Source: Locusta migratoria
Lineage: Eukaryota > Arthropoda > Insecta > Orthoptera > Acrididae
NCBI GenBank assembly: GCA_026315105.1
Contig: CM048747.1
Location: 280,128,154 to 280,192,153 of the forward strand
Direction of reading: 5' to 3'
Length of the DNA stretch: 64,000 bases
The translations under genes and the position numbers were made by a program. The notes beneath the pieces were generated by a model, which did not search any database, had not been told where the DNA came from, and saw only the letters and a list, made by a program, of their open reading frames with translations. Shown piece by piece: positions 23,840 to 36,053 of the stretch. Numbering within the stretch: position 1 is the stretch's first letter; each line of letters begins with the position of its first letter.

Positions 23840-26000
23840 CTTTCGAAAATTTGGCCTGAGGAGGAGAAAGGTTGAGTGTGGCTGGTGTGGATGATAGATT
23901 TAGATGGCCTAGTAAAATCAGCTAATGTGGGGTTTGTCACGTAATTACTGTGAACAGCTGAAAGCAAGGGAAAACTACACTCATTACTTTTCCAGAGGAC
24001 ATACAGCACTACTGTATGAATATATGATGATGGCATCTTCTTGGGTAAAATAGTCCCCATTTGGATCTCCAGGTGGGGATTACTCAGGAGGATGTCATCA
24101 TCAAGAAATACAAAACAGGCATTCTACAAATCGGAGCATGGAATGTTCTATCCATTAATCAAGTAGGTAAGTTAGAAAATTTGTAAAGATAAGTGGATAG
24201 GTTAAAGTTAGATATGGTGGGGAGTAGTGAAGTTTGGTGGCAGGATGCACAGGATTTCTCGTCAGGTGAGTACAGTTTTATAAACACAAAATCAGTTGGT
24301 GGCGGTGCAGGAGATAATGAAAAAGAAAATAGGAATGCGATGCGGGTAAGTTACTATGAACAGCATAATGGATGCATTATCATAGCAAAGACAGACATGA
24401 AGCCAACACACAACACTAGTGCAAGTTTATATGCCAACTAGCTCTGCCAATGATGATGAGATCAAAGAAATGTATGAGGAGATAAAAAATTATTCCAGTA
24501 GTTAGGGGGGAGGGAAACTTGATTGTGATGGAGGACTGGAAGTCAGTAGTAGGAAAGGAAAGAGAAGGAAATGTGATACATTAATATGGACTGGGGCAAA
24601 GGAAGAGGAGATTGCCTGGTAGAATTTTGTGCAGAGCACAATTTAATCATCACAAACACTTGGTTTAATCATCATGAAAGAAGGAAGATTAAATTATATA
24701 CCATCCTAACTACTGTTATCGTTAGAAGAGCTGGCCATGAAGAAATTGTTCCACCAGGTATGCAGATGTACAAGACAGGGTAAATAACTTCCAACTTAGA
24801 GAAGAAAATAATAATTTCAGTTGCAGAGAAAGCAACTGTAGGCACATGTGAAAACTACAGAACTATTAGTTTAATAAGTCATCATTGCAAAATACTAATA
24901 CTAATTATGAATGGAACAACTTATCTTAGAAGAAAGGTTAAGGAAAGGCAAACCTATGTTTTTAGCATTTTTTAGATCTGGAAAAAGCTTTTGACAGCAT
25001 TGCCTGGAATACATACTTCCAAATTCTAAAGTTGCAGGGGTAAAATATGGGGAATGAAGAGTTATATTCAACTTGTACAAAAACTAGACAGCCTTTATTA
25101 GAATCAAATGTCATGAAAGGGGGGACAATGGTAGGAAAGGGAGTAAGACAGGGTTCTAGCCTTTCACCAATGATATTCAGTTTGTATATTGAGTAAGCTG
25201 TGAAGGAATGCAATGAGAAATTTGGAGAGGAAATAAAACAATTGTAGTTTGCCAATGACGTAGTAATTCTGTCAGACACATCAGATGACCTGGAAGTGAA
25301 TGGAATGGATGGTGTATTTAAAGGAGGGTATAACATGAACATTAGCAAGAGTGAAGCAAGGTTAATGAAGTAGTCTAAGAAAATCAGGTGATGCTCAAGG
25401 AATTAGATTAGGTATTGAGATATAAGTAGTAGATGAGTTTTGTTATTTCAGTAACAAAATAACTTCTAAGGGCCTAAATAAAGAAGGTGTAAAATGCAGA
25501 ATGGCTATGGAAAGAAAAGCATTTTTTGAAGAAGTGAAATTTGTTGACATCCAGTATTAATTTAAATGTTAGAAATCTTTTCTGAAGGCATTTGACTGCA
25601 GTGTAGCATTTTATGGAATGAAATATGGACAGTAAAGAGTCCAGAAAAAAGATGATAGTTGCTTCTAAAATTTGGTGCTTCATGCATATGATTAAGATTA
25701 GATGGATAGATCACATAACTGATGAGGAGGTGCTCAACAGAATTGGTGAGAAAAGGACTTTCTGGCTTATTCTGACCAAGAGAATGGCTAGGTTGGTGGG
25801 ACACATTCTGAGACATCAAGGAATCGTAAACATGCCATTAGAAGGAAGTGTGTGGGGTAAAATTCACAGTGTGAGACTGAGAGGTGAATACAGTAAGCAG
25901 GTTCTAAAGGATGTAGGTTGCCATTCTTATTTGCAGATGAAGAGGCCTGCACGAGACAGGGTAGTATGGAGAGTTGCATCAAATCAGTCTGCGGAATGAA
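23840..26000 (+). pseudogene. RTE-type LINE, nearly full length, decayed
   Basis: Same family as 19.8-21.0 kb, opposite strand. Order: 5' leader (23840-24110); endonuclease start (IGAWNVLSINQVGKLENL, MDRLKLDMVGSSEVWWQDAQ); endonuclease core with the GDWN box mutated (EDWKSVVGKEREGN); RT from about 24850, with GVRQGSSLSPMIFSLYIE near 25145 and the catalytic box FANDVVILSD near 25245, where FADD has become FAND; then the C-terminal block IRWIDHITDEEVLNRIGEKR and GHILRHQG at 25695-25820. Many frameshifts and stops. Endonuclease and RT active-site substitutions mean it cannot be active. Confidence 0.8.
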
Positions 26001-26044
26001 AACCACAGAAATGTCTGATGAGCCACAGAAAGGGACAAATAACA

Positions 26045-26131
26045 GAATACAACATCAGAGCTTTTGGTCATTAAGGCCTTCATCAGTTAGAGAGAGACAC
26101 GCACAGGCACGCCCCCCCCCCCCCCCCCCCG
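26045..26131 (-). repeat. Solo PLE-tail motif with C-tract
   Basis: The minus strand at 26086-26061 reads CTGATGAAGGCC, a short loop, GACCAAAAGC: the structured motif of the PLE tails. A 19-base C run (26112-26130) lies beside it. No PLE coding sequence is adjacent. Confidence 0.55.
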
Positions 26132-26559
26132 CGCCTCCTACATCCCTCAGCATCATTCAGTTCACTCATCTTCTCTTCTGTTTACTACTTGATCTTGCCT
26201 CTTTGGTCATATATATCTTCTCTGGCTGGCCAGCCAATCTATCTCGTTTGAATAACAACATATAGTCTGTAATACAATATTGCACATGGCAGAATGTGCA
26301 TATCGGAACATGATTGAAGCATAAATAAATACCAGCTAAAAATTCTCCTTTTGTTTTGAAGGACAAAACAGGAAAATGCATTTTTTTAAGAGTCTTGGCA
26401 GGAAAGTTGGCAACTAGCTGCCTTAGTCCTCATTACACCTACCTCACCAAAATTTTGCCTTACAAACATATTCATTCTCTTTTAACACAAAATGGGCTAA
26501 ATCTTTTCATGTGGTCACTCAGTTTAATGTACGTTACATACATCACATCCATCTTTCAC

Positions 26560-28078
26560 TGCCACGTTGGATGTCAACAACTACCGCCCAATCTCACTTC
26601 TGACCGCTCTATTAAAAATTCTTGAAAAAGTAACATATTCCAGAGTAGATTCACAAATTAATAAAAATAAAGTTCTATCAAAATGTAAGTTCAGTTTCCA
26701 GGAAGGCTTTTCAACAGAAAATGATATATATTTTCACTAGTGAAATGTTAAGTGCTCTGGATAACCATAAATCACCCGTTGGGATTTTTTGTGATCTATC
26801 AAAGGCCTTTGATTGTGTTAACCATGGAATTCTTCTAGATAAGCTTACGTATTGTGGTATGAGTGGGAAAGTACACAAATTGTTTAAATCATACCTAACT
26901 GGAAGAGTTCAGAAAGTTTATATAAGTAATTCACATAATATACAAAAAAACACCCGAGTCCTCAAACTGGGGAACTATCAAGCATGGGGTGCCACAAGGT
27001 TCAGTACTGGGACCTTTGCTGTTCTTAATATATTTTAATGATTTGCCTTTCTTTTCCATAAAGATGCTAAGCTATTTCTCTTTGCTGATGATACAAGTAT
27101 CGCTATCACACCTGAATCACAGGAATTAACTGATGAAATTATCAATAAAGTATTTCAGAGAATTATTAGGTGGTTCTCTGTAAATTGACTCTCTTTAAAT
27201 TTTGAAAAAAAAAAAAAAATAAAATAAAAAATAAAAACAGTATATTCAGTTTCACACAATAAATGGCATCACACCATTAATTAATATTGACTTCAAACAG
27301 AAATCTATAGCTAAAAAAGAATATTCAACATTTTTAGGTTTATGCATTGATGAGTGATTGAATTGGAAAAAACACATTCAAGATCTGCTGAAACATTTGA
27401 GCTCAGGTACTTATGCTATTAGGGTGACTGCAAACTTTGGTGATGTACAACTCAGTAAACTAGCATACTATGCCTATTTCCATTCTCTGCTTTCCTATGG
27501 CATCATATTCTGGGGTAATTCATCATCTAGTAAGAAAGTATTCTTTGCTCAAAAGCGGGTCATCAGAATAATTGCTACAGCCCACCCAAGATCATCCTGC
27601 AGACAATTATTTAAGAAACTAGGAATCTTCACAGTAGCTTTACATTATATATATTCACTTACGAAATTTGTTATTAACAATCCAACTGAATTCAAATGTA
27701 ACAGCAGTGTGCATAGCTACATCACTAGGAGAAAGGGTGTACTACACTATTCCTGGTTACATTTAGCTCTGTCACAGAAGGGGGTTAATTATTCTGCCAC
27801 AAAAGTCTTTGGTCACTTACCAAGTAGTATCAAATTTCTGACAGATAGCCAACTAGCATTTAAAAATAAATTAAGAGAATTTCTGAATGGTAATTCCTTC
27901 TACACATTAGATGCATTTCTAGATAAAAGTTAGTACTTTAGGAAAAAAAATTCAAATATTGAGTGTCATGTAATATTATGTATAGACACATTTCATTTAA
28001 CTGACACGTTCCACATCATTACGAAGTCTCGTATTCATGATCTATGGAACAAGTATTAATCTAATCTAATCTCTAATC
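26560..28078 (+). pseudogene. LINE (Jockey/CR1-like), RT region to 3' end
   Basis: Non-LTR RT in several frames. NNYRPISLLTALLKILEKV opens it (about 26578), then GIFCDLSKAFDCVNHGILLD (26781-), GVPQGSVLGPLLFLIYFNDL from 26986 in a shifted frame, and the catalytic FADDTSI near 27081. After an A-rich patch the thumb and C-terminal domain are open from 27358 to 27930 (KRVIRIIATAHPRSSCRQLF ... FKNKLREFLNGNSFY). The 3' end, ATGATCTATGGAACAAG followed by repeated TAATC, is a simple-repeat LINE tail. The endonuclease is missing. Compare the related LINE at 38.8-42.5 kb. Confidence 0.85.
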
Positions 28079-28084
28079 ACTGTC

Positions 28085-28968
28085 TTCATATACCATATAT
28101 TTCTGCAGATAGGATAACCTTCAGATAAGACAAGGTACACATTTCCATCAAAATTTTATAGTTTAAGCATATATCTGACCTATAAGACAATCCCCAAATT
28201 ACCATATTTACCTGAATGCAAGCTGCACTTTCTTTCCAGTTTTCGGGATCTAAAAATATGCATGTGGCTTAGATTCAAAGGCAAATCATCAGGAAGTTGC
28301 AAAAAATGCTGCTAGATGCCACCATAAGTAGGTTTTGTGCAATATTCTAACCTCCTTGGGTTTATGTAGAGCGCCTAGTTTTGTGAATGGTAGTTCCGAA
28401 AAATGCCGCCATAAGTAGTTTTCGTGATTGGTACGAATGGATTTCACTCTTTGTTGCAGTGTTTGCAGTCTGCTTTTGTGTGTGTAGTGTTATGTTGTAT
28501 CCAATTGTGAAGAAGCTTAAAAAAAGCCCAAAAGTAGGTGATATAGGATTTCAAAGGAAACCACAATTGTTGCATATACCTCCAAAATATTTTCACCCTT
28601 TCACTGCTCCGTACGTAAATATATGCTAATTGTTTCAGTGCGACTCAGGTTATATTGAGAAATTATTTTTGGCAAGTGACATTGTAAAATCAAGCTGCAT
28701 TGTAAATAATTAATTTTATTCCTGCTTTATGGCTTGTAGGTTATCATATGTACCCTTGTCTGGTAAATAAATTAATAAAGCTCGTATAGAGAATATTTTT
28801 TTTTTAATTGTGCAAACCTCTATTTTCATAAATATTTCTTCCACAATGTAAATTTCAGACTTAACTCCAATCTAATTTTTTTGTACCATCGTTTAAGACG
28901 ACCTCGGATTGTGGGGCCTTTTTTATGATTCAGCCGTCATCTTATCTGCGGAAGTATACGGTATATAT
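28085..28968. mobile_element. Inverted-terminal-repeat element without transposase
   Basis: Ends match in inverted orientation over about 33 bp: ATATACCATATATTTCTGCA at 28087 and, on the minus strand from 28966, ATATACCGTATACTTCCGCA. The interior has a second start-like phrase (TTTACCTGAATGCAAGCTGC near 28207) and an 80-codon ORF (28387-28626) with no known domain. It also holds a copy of the dispersed repeat at 28715-28775. Probably a non-autonomous DNA transposon, possibly two nested. Confidence 0.55.
28715..28775 (+). repeat. Dispersed repeat, diverged copy
   Basis: TTATTCCTGCTTTATGGCTT, then GTACCCTTGTCTGG: same order as the copies at 12.95 and 14.5 kb. Confidence 0.5.
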
Positions 28969-29189
28969 CTCTCCCACTGTTTCCTATTTTTTCATTGGCA
29001 CCTTCTCCTGATCATATTTCTCAGTGTCACTCTCTTCATCCCCTAATCTTCCTTACTACTCTCTTTGTCACTTTCAGTTTCTGTCTGCTATTCTCTACAC
29101 CCCATTCATTTTCTCTCATATTGACACTGTCTTTCTTTCTCACAGTCTGTCAACTCAACATTTTCTTTTCCCATTTTTGTTGATGATCG

Positions 29190-29495
29190 TTTGGGCTTGT
29201 AAACCCTGGTATGAGAAACTTAAATACACTGATAATAATAATAATTTTGTGTGGCTCCTGGTGCAAGTCTTTCAATTGGATGCCACTTCGGCGACTTGCA
29301 TGTCCCTAGCCTACCCCTGTTATCCAACCGGGGAAAGGGAACGCCGTGTCATTTCTGGTGACTCCTCACATCGTTGAGAGGTGAAGGATAGGTTAAATTG
29401 CAGACTGAAAAAATCCATGGTTTGACCGGGTTTCGAACCCGCGACCCTTCAGTTTCCAGTCAAGCACTTTACCCCAAGACCACCAGGCCCGACAA
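29190..29495 (-). repeat. tRNA-derived SINE (second family)
   Basis: The minus strand reads a tRNA-like head at 29495-29420: GGTCTTGGGGTAAAG (box-A like), then GGGTTCGAAACCC (box B). A SINE body runs down to about 29190 and includes GGGGTAGGCTAGGGAC. It differs from the SINE at 59.0 kb. No acceptor stem closes, so it is not a tRNA gene. Confidence 0.7.
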
Positions 29496-29499
29496 TACA

Positions 29500-30060
29500 C
29501 TGATAAAGGTAATGGGGAAGAGTGGACACAATTTTTCTTGTTATAGTCCCCAGAACTTATGTACAGTCTCTACTCATCTCTCCTCTGTCTTGTCTCCCTT
29601 TTGCTTCCACTATTACTATCTCCATCCATCTGTGCTCCCCCTCTCTCTTGCACTGACATTGTCTCCTCTCTCTTCCCCCATCACTCTCTGTTAATCTCTT
29701 TCATCACAAAAAAGATAAATATGTTCACATGCAAAAAAATTTTTGGTGAGGAAGACAAATGAGGATTGAATCAGCTGGTTCACCACTTTTCTGTTAGAGT
29801 CTTTCAAACAGGAACTAATTATCCTTTCTGTGCTCCAAAAGGAGAAATTTTCAGATGGTCCTTTTTTTTCCTTATTGCAACAGAATGTGCTGCTTATAAA
29901 AAACAAATTCTGTACATTCTGAAAGAAGGAAAGGAAGGAAGAAAGCTTAGAATTTACATGCCATAAAATCGGAATTTAAATCTATGGGTGCTTGATATGA
30001 TTTGGGGAAATCAGGAAAATGTTCAAGAACTACTCTTCTTTTCTTGATCCCTACAACTGA
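29500..30060. other. Unassigned pyrimidine-rich intergenic sequence
   Basis: No gene recognised. The first 200 bp are C/T rich. Confidence 0.45.
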
Positions 30061-30063
30061 AAC

Positions 30064-31990
30064 ACTAGGTTGCCATCAAACCCTCTGACCGAAGCTGACT
30101 TAATACCAACACTGAACCCTGCCTTTCCCAGTTCATACCACTATCCAACTGAGATCCTCCGGGACTCTAACCATCCCCTGATCACTGCCCAAGTATTCCT
30201 CACCTCCAACATGGTCTCACCATCTTTCTCCAAGTGCCTTCCTCAAAACACAAACCTTACAACAGAAGAAAGGTGAGCCATTCACAATCTGGAAAAATCC
30301 CAAGATAATCATCTTCCCTGCAGACAAAGGTTCACCAATGTTGTTGTGAATCACAGTGACTACCTGACAAAAGGACTCCGTCAACTCTCTGACTGATCTA
30401 CCTATGAGTTGTGCCTAAATAACCCCATCCCAAAAGTACAACTAAAGCTCCAATCTCTGTTGAAATCATATGGCCCCTCCCTGAAGCTTTCTCTTAAATC
30501 CATCTCTTTCCTCACTCCAAGCATACTCTGCACACCCATCTTCTACATGCCAAGTAATCCCAGGTGCCCAACTGTAGCTGGTTACTACCAAAAGAATTTC
30601 AGCCTTTGTTGACCAACATTTCAACCAACTGTCAAAAATCTATCCTCCCATATCAAGTATACCAACCACTTCCTTCACTGACTCTCCACCATCTCCATCC
30701 CATTACCTCCTGGACCCTTACCTGTCATGGTAGATGCTACCTCCTTATACACCAACATGCCCATGGCTTGCTGCTTTTGGACACTACCTCTCCCAAATTC
30801 CCTCTGAACCCAAACCTGATACCTTATTTCGCATAACCCTGAACAATTTTATCCTAACAATCAACTACTTTTCTCGTGAAGGGAAAGTTTATAATCAAAT
30901 ATGTGACACAGCCATGGGCACCTGTGTGGCACTCTCCTATGCCAGCCTGTTTATGAGTCATCTGGAGAAAATCTCCCTAGCATCCCAAAATCCCAAGCTT
31001 TTGTTTGGTCTTGTTCAGATGTATTAATGATATTTTCATGATGTGTAATCAATGCCAGGACATCTTATCCCCAATCTGCTTCACCTAGTCTTCCTCAACC
31101 CACAATACCAGATTTCTGGATGTTAACCTCACCCTCACTGATGGCTCCATCCACACTGCCATCCAAATTAAACCTACCAACCCTCAACTGTACCTACACT
31201 TTCACAGTTGCCATCCCTTCCACATAAAAAAAATCTCTCCCTTACAGCCTAGGCACCCACGGATGGCATATCTGCAGTAATGAGAACTCCATTTCTCAAT
31301 ATGCTGCAGGTCTCACAAAGGCCTTCACGGACAGAAACTACCACAAACATATTTTCAATGCCATATCCCTTTACACTCCAAATCCTCCCTTCACCATCAG
31401 TAAACAGCCACAAAATATCATGCCCCTCATCAACCAATACTACACCAGACTGGAACAACTAAATTGCATCCTTTGCCAAGGTTTTGATGTTCTACCATCA
31501 GGCTCAGAGATGATAGACATCCTGTCTAGGATTCTTCCCACTTATTTTTAATGTGTTGTTCCATCACCCACTGAACCTCCACTACACCCTAGTCCAGCTG
31601 TATGCCAACCCCAGCCCTCTGCCACAGGGATCATATCCTTGTCGAAGATTCCGCTGCAAAAGCTGTCCAAACCACCCACCAGCACACTTTCTATTCCAGT
31701 CCCATCACAACCTTCTCCTACCAAATCAGAGGCCACACCCTTTATAAAGGCAGCCATGTAATTTACCAGCTATGCTGCAATCACTGCACAGATTTTTACA
31801 TCTGTATGACTACTAATCAGCTGTCCAGTAGGGCGAATGGCCACTGCCAAACTGGTTAAAAACAAGGTAGGCCAACCTGTGGCACAACATGCAGCTGAGC
31901 ATATGCTTATATGCTTGATTTCAATGGCTGCTTTCCAATCCTCACCCCCCCCCCCCGTCAGTTTTTCTGAACTACACAGTACATTCTGAC
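30064..31990 (+). pseudogene. Penelope-like element, RT to GIY-YIG, heavily mutated
   Basis: A longer PLE copy broken into many frames. IIFPADKGS near 30305 matches the 'KPADKGS' RT motif. The strongly conserved PLE RT block is intact in one frame at 30839-30980: NNFILTINYFSREGKVYNQI, then CDTAMGTCVALSYASLFMSH. The C-terminal GIY-YIG block lies at about 31747-31860: KGSHVIYQLCCNHCTDFYI, then CMTTNQLSSRANGHCQTG; the expected VGMT reads ICMT. Cys-rich RRFRCKSCPNHPPAH precedes it. At least six frameshifts or stops make it non-functional. Its 3' tail follows at 32.0 kb. Confidence 0.82.
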
Positions 31991-31999
31991 CTCTTCTCC

Positions 32000-32215
32000 T
32001 ATCCCCTCACCACAGAGTGTGATTCAGAATGTAGAAGCCAGAGATGATGGTTGTGTGTCTGTGAAGTGGCTGTGTCAATGCTCTCATTTCTGACAAAGTC
32101 TAAGGGCCAATAGCTTAAGTGTTGTATGTGTGAATGTCTTTTACATGTGACTGTTGCAGCTCATTGTATGTATCTGCGGTGAGTTGTAAATTATTATCAT
32201 TATATTGTTGAATTC
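32000..32215 (+). repeat. PLE 3' tail with structured motif
   Basis: Lies immediately downstream of the PLE coding remnant. CTGACAAAGTCTAAGGGCCA at 32090 is a weak copy of the motif, followed by GTGTTGTATGTGTG and a terminal GCGGTGAGTTGTAAAT, the complement of the foldback end at 13.35 and 32.43 kb. A 13-base C run closes it at 32217-32229. Confidence 0.6.
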
Positions 32216-32424
32216 TCCCCCCCCCCCCCTCTCTCTCTCTCCAAGTATATGTGTATAGCTGCATGGGATAAAGAGTATACATGAGTGGGTAAAGGAAAAT
32301 GTATAATATATACAATAAAACCTGTGAGTATACATTCAGCAGGATGAACAGTATAGGAAACACAGAATGGCATAGAGATACAAGTGCAACATGATTCAGA
32401 TAAAGAAGTAAGAACTAATAATAT

Positions 32425-32610
32425 AGTAAGGACAGTTTACAACTCACCGCAAAGATGCGGCAATGACCTGCGACAGGCACATACAAAAGACACACACATA
32501 CAACACTTTCAGCTATTGGCCATGGCCTTCTTCAGAAAATAGAACACTCACCCAATCACATAGGCACACAACACAGTCATACAACCATCACCTCTGGCTG
32601 CCGCACTTCG
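32425..32610 (-). repeat. Solo foldback arm / PLE tail
   Basis: Nearly identical to the left arm of the 13.35-13.68 kb foldback, from TAGTAAGGACAGTTTACAAC through the motif at 32507-32535 (minus strand). Confidence 0.7.
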
Positions 32611-32864
32611 AATCACTCTCTGCAGCGAATTACATCTCCAGTACATACAGTCCATTATGCACATTTTAAATGCCTTGCACTATCAATGTTGATGGGACGA
32701 TAATGATAGCCATGGTACAATCATTCTTTTGTTCCTGTCTGCCTGGTGACATCAAATGTTTTCAAAATAGCAAGATGGAGAAACAGCCTCACAAAGAGCT
32801 GAATATAGCTATAAAAACCAAAAACATACAATTAACAAAGATAAGTCCAGGTTGGAATTCAATA

Positions 32865-33260
32865 GTATAATGAGGATAGTTTGCAAGTCACCACAAAGAC
32901 ACATATCGAGCTTTGACAGGCACATGAAAAAGACACTAATACACGTGGGACTCAAGGTTTTGATCAGTAGCCTTCATCAGAAAAGACATAAATCACACAG
33001 AGACACTTCATAGATGAACAACTGTCATCTCTGACCATTGCACTCTGAATCACACTCTGCAGTGAGGGGTTTAGGAGGAGAGGGGAGAGGAGCAACCATC
33101 CTGCCCCTTTCCCTGTTCCCTCCCCTTATATACCCTCACCTCAGAGCATGAGTCAAATGATGGTTGTGTCTTTTCTGATAAAGGCTACTGGCCAAAAGCT
33201 TGACTGCCTTATTGTCTTTTTTGTGTGCTAGTCACAGCTCAATGTGCATCTTGGCAGTGA
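32865..33260. mobile_element. Foldback element with PLE-tail motif in both arms
   Basis: Inverted arms at about 32865-33060 and 33130-33260. The motif is at 32956-32980 (minus) and 33175-33200 (plus, CTGATAAAGGCTACTGGCC then AAAAGC). The middle is purine-rich. It is more diverged than the 13.4 kb copy. Confidence 0.6.
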
Positions 33261-33264
33261 GTAA

Positions 33265-34940
33265 AAAATATACAACCACCTGGGTACACATTATCATCAT
33301 CATCAAATGGGGGAAGGGGGGCGGTACATATGTGCAGCATTTAAAACATTCCTGAAGGAGAAGACAACATTCAGTAAAGGTATCCAACATATTTTATTTA
33401 TTTATTATTTTTTTCCATGTTATTATTGGTTATTTCACCAATCTTGCTTGTCCTGCTAATGTACGACATAGGCGGCCATGTGGTTTAATTAAGTGGCAAA
33501 GCTGGTGCTGTCATTCAGTACCTTTCAAAATTCCTTGGGCATTTTTAAGTGAGTGTTTCCTCAGATCAGGCATTTCCGGAACAGAACTTGATCCATTGTA
33601 TATAATAAACAATCCATACTGATTGCCATTAGCCCTATATTAATTATTTATGACAAAAATCGTGTAACAAAGTAATAAGCTACATCTGATGTGAGGGAGA
33701 AACAGCATTAGTGATACCTATCTCATGTGTTGTACAGTGAGATCAAACCACCATGTAGCACACACAGCCATTGCTTCAATTTTATTTATTTATTTATTCC
33801 CAATCGAGTTAAATTCCCTTCTTTTAAGATATGTGGTTGAAGAATTTCAAATCTCAGACCCAAATTTGGATTTTTCCAAGTTAGCTGTATCCTCATGTAC
33901 ATAATGCTAGCAACATCTAGTGGTGTACTATTTGTCCATGATAACTTTTTCTGACACAAGTGGAGAAAATCTACACTTGTTGAAAGCTATTAATTTGTCT
34001 TCGAGCACTGCCAATGTTAAGCTGCCAGATGATGTAGATGACAACAGAGTATTTTTGTAGGCTTTACACCTAAAATTATGAAACTATTAATAATATTTGT
34101 AGAGAAGTATTTCCACTACAATTGCGATATACAAGAGAAAAGTGAAATTTTATATTTATGTTCTTAAAAATGAGAGCATTAACCATCTCTTGTATTCTTA
34201 ATAGCTAGTGGAAATCATTACAAAACACTATCATAAAAAATAAATGTTAGGCTGAAGAAATGGATGCAGAGGAATTCATATGTATGTTATCAAGTGACAC
34301 TAATGAATGAACTGAAATAAAATGACTTGACTTAGATTGAAACTTTCTGTGGTTTTCATAAGGAAATTTTGAACATTTGTCACCTTTTGTACAAATATTA
34401 CATAATAGTGTAGAGAAATGCAGCCAGCTTACCAAGAGATGACCTTTTAATTACTCTTCTATTTTTGCACACAGTAAGTATTCCTTTTTTCCAATAACTT
34501 GTGGAGAGTATTTCTTGAAGGTGGTGAAATCAGTGAGAATTGACTTTGTGGGGGTGTCTCCATGACAAAGAACTTGCAGAAGTAGCTGCTGCTTACAATA
34601 TATGGTAATGTACTGCAGTATTGTTTGCTCATGTGTTCTGTGTTCGCAAGTCATCTTGATGTATTAAAAGGAACCCAGAGGCAGTCTGTTGCCCATCATA
34701 GGGGTCTACTGAAACTCCATCCACTCCCAAGAGAAAAAGGAAGCCAGTAATTCATAATGTTGTGAGTTTAACCTTAAACAATTTCTATTTTTTATTATTT
34801 TCAATGAGTGTGTATATGATACCGTAGCTATAGCTAAAACTCTCTGCCATAAGTCAACACCTTAGGTATTTCCTTGCATCATTCAAGTTAACAGTATTTG
34901 TGTGAGTGCCACCTCTGATTTAGTATTAGGTGGGTAATGG
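33265..34940. other. Unassigned AT-rich intergenic sequence
   Basis: No gene or clear element. Confidence 0.45.
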
Positions 34941-34949
34941 TGTCAGCAC

Positions 34950-35215
34950 TTCCTTCCCTTCATCACTCCTCTTTCTGCGGCAGCCATAAAGCACTGTTAA
35001 GCAGCTCCTAGTATTCCCTGCTTGAATTTTCAACTTATCATGGACATACAGTACATCATTGTGTTCTTTCCATGTGCAGTCTGCTGTTAAAATATCATCC
35101 ACCTATCATGTGACCCATTTGCATAACATTTCATTTAGAACATAGTCAAGGCCTCTAATGAATGCTGCTGATGAGACATTCAATCCAAACAGAAACTGTA
35201 GGGAACAATAGTAGT
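34950..35215 (-). pseudogene. Ty3/gypsy RT fragment
   Basis: The minus strand gives QFLFGLNVSSAAFIRGLDYV, then NEMLCKWVT and, after two stops, VDDILTADCTWKEHNDVLYV. These match the RT palm of Ty3/gypsy retrotransposons, including the YVDDIL catalytic box. Only about 85 codons survive. An inverted partner lies at 35850-36000. Confidence 0.72.
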
Positions 35216-35384
35216 GGCTCAAAACAAGAAAGACAGTAAAATAACAGCAAGACATTTTAAACTCTATTTGCCATTATCTCAAGAATAAATTCACAGAGGA
35301 AAATACTTGAGCCTTGTGGAAATTTTTCAGGAGTTCTTTGATACTTTCTGACATACATGTTTCCAGCCCTGTTATTGCATTTAC

Positions 35385-35840
35385 AGGGCAACAATTATTG
35401 AACTATATGAAACAAAATATAAATTAGTTATAAACTATGGTGTGCACACACTTTATTCAACATGTAAATATCACTACAACTATTCCGATTTAAGGTTATG
35501 ACATGCTTGATGTTCCTACCTTCTATGGTGTAGAAGAATAGCAAAATTCTGCATGACCCATTAATGTGTTGGAATATCATTGCTGTTGATTATCCCCTCA
35601 TTAGTTATTTTCCTCTCAGCAATAGTTTTGGGGCTATTGTTGTGCACCTTGTCTTTAATATAGCCCCACAAAAAGGAATCTATGTGTTCAGATCAGGAGA
35701 ATATGGGGGTGTATCAAAGCCCTTTCCAGTGGCCTCTTGGTCCAACAGAACCCCAGAGTTACCCTCCAGGACGTCAAACCTTGTCCTGCTTCACTGGGTC
35801 TAGCTCCATGTTGAAAGAAATACATATTGTTGAAATTAAG
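35385..35840 (-). pseudogene. Tc1/mariner-type transposase fragment
   Basis: The minus strand encodes YSPDLNT, then DSFLWGYIKDKVHNNSPKTI and AERK, typical of the C-terminal catalytic region of Tc1/mariner-superfamily transposases. A terminal-repeat-like phrase, CAACAATTATTGAACTATAT, lies at 35390. Earlier catalytic motifs are missing. It sits exactly between two inverted gypsy RT pieces. Confidence 0.68.
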
Positions 35841-35849
35841 ATGAAATCA

Positions 35850-36000
35850 TCTTCCCATAGTTGTGGTTTGGATTGAATGACTCATCAGCAGCATTCATTA
35901 GAGGCCTTGACTATGATGATTTACTATGCAAACAAGTCACATGATACATGGATGATATTTTAACTACAGAATATCACAATGGGTATGAGGTTTGGGTGCC
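35850..36000 (+). pseudogene. Ty3/gypsy RT fragment, inverted partner
   Basis: The plus strand gives FGLNDSSAAFIRGLDY, DLLCKQVT and MDDILTTE. This is the same RT segment as 35075-35215 but on the opposite strand, with scattered differences and small deletions. Confidence 0.7.
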
Positions 36001-36053
36001 ATCATAATCCAGTCAGTCTTATTACACTTCAAAGATCTCAGTGGCACAGATGT

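Noticed and set aside
28387..28629. 80-aa ORF with a hydrophobic segment (VAVFAVCFCVCSVMLY)
   Set aside because: It lies inside a TIR element and has no family match; a membrane microprotein cannot be supported.
29420..29495. Second tRNA gene on the minus strand
   Set aside because: Same reasoning: box B is perfect but no full cloverleaf forms and a SINE body follows.
30060..32215. Host gene encoding a GIY-YIG nuclease
   Set aside because: The linked TAMGT RT block and the multiple similar copies show it is a Penelope-like element.
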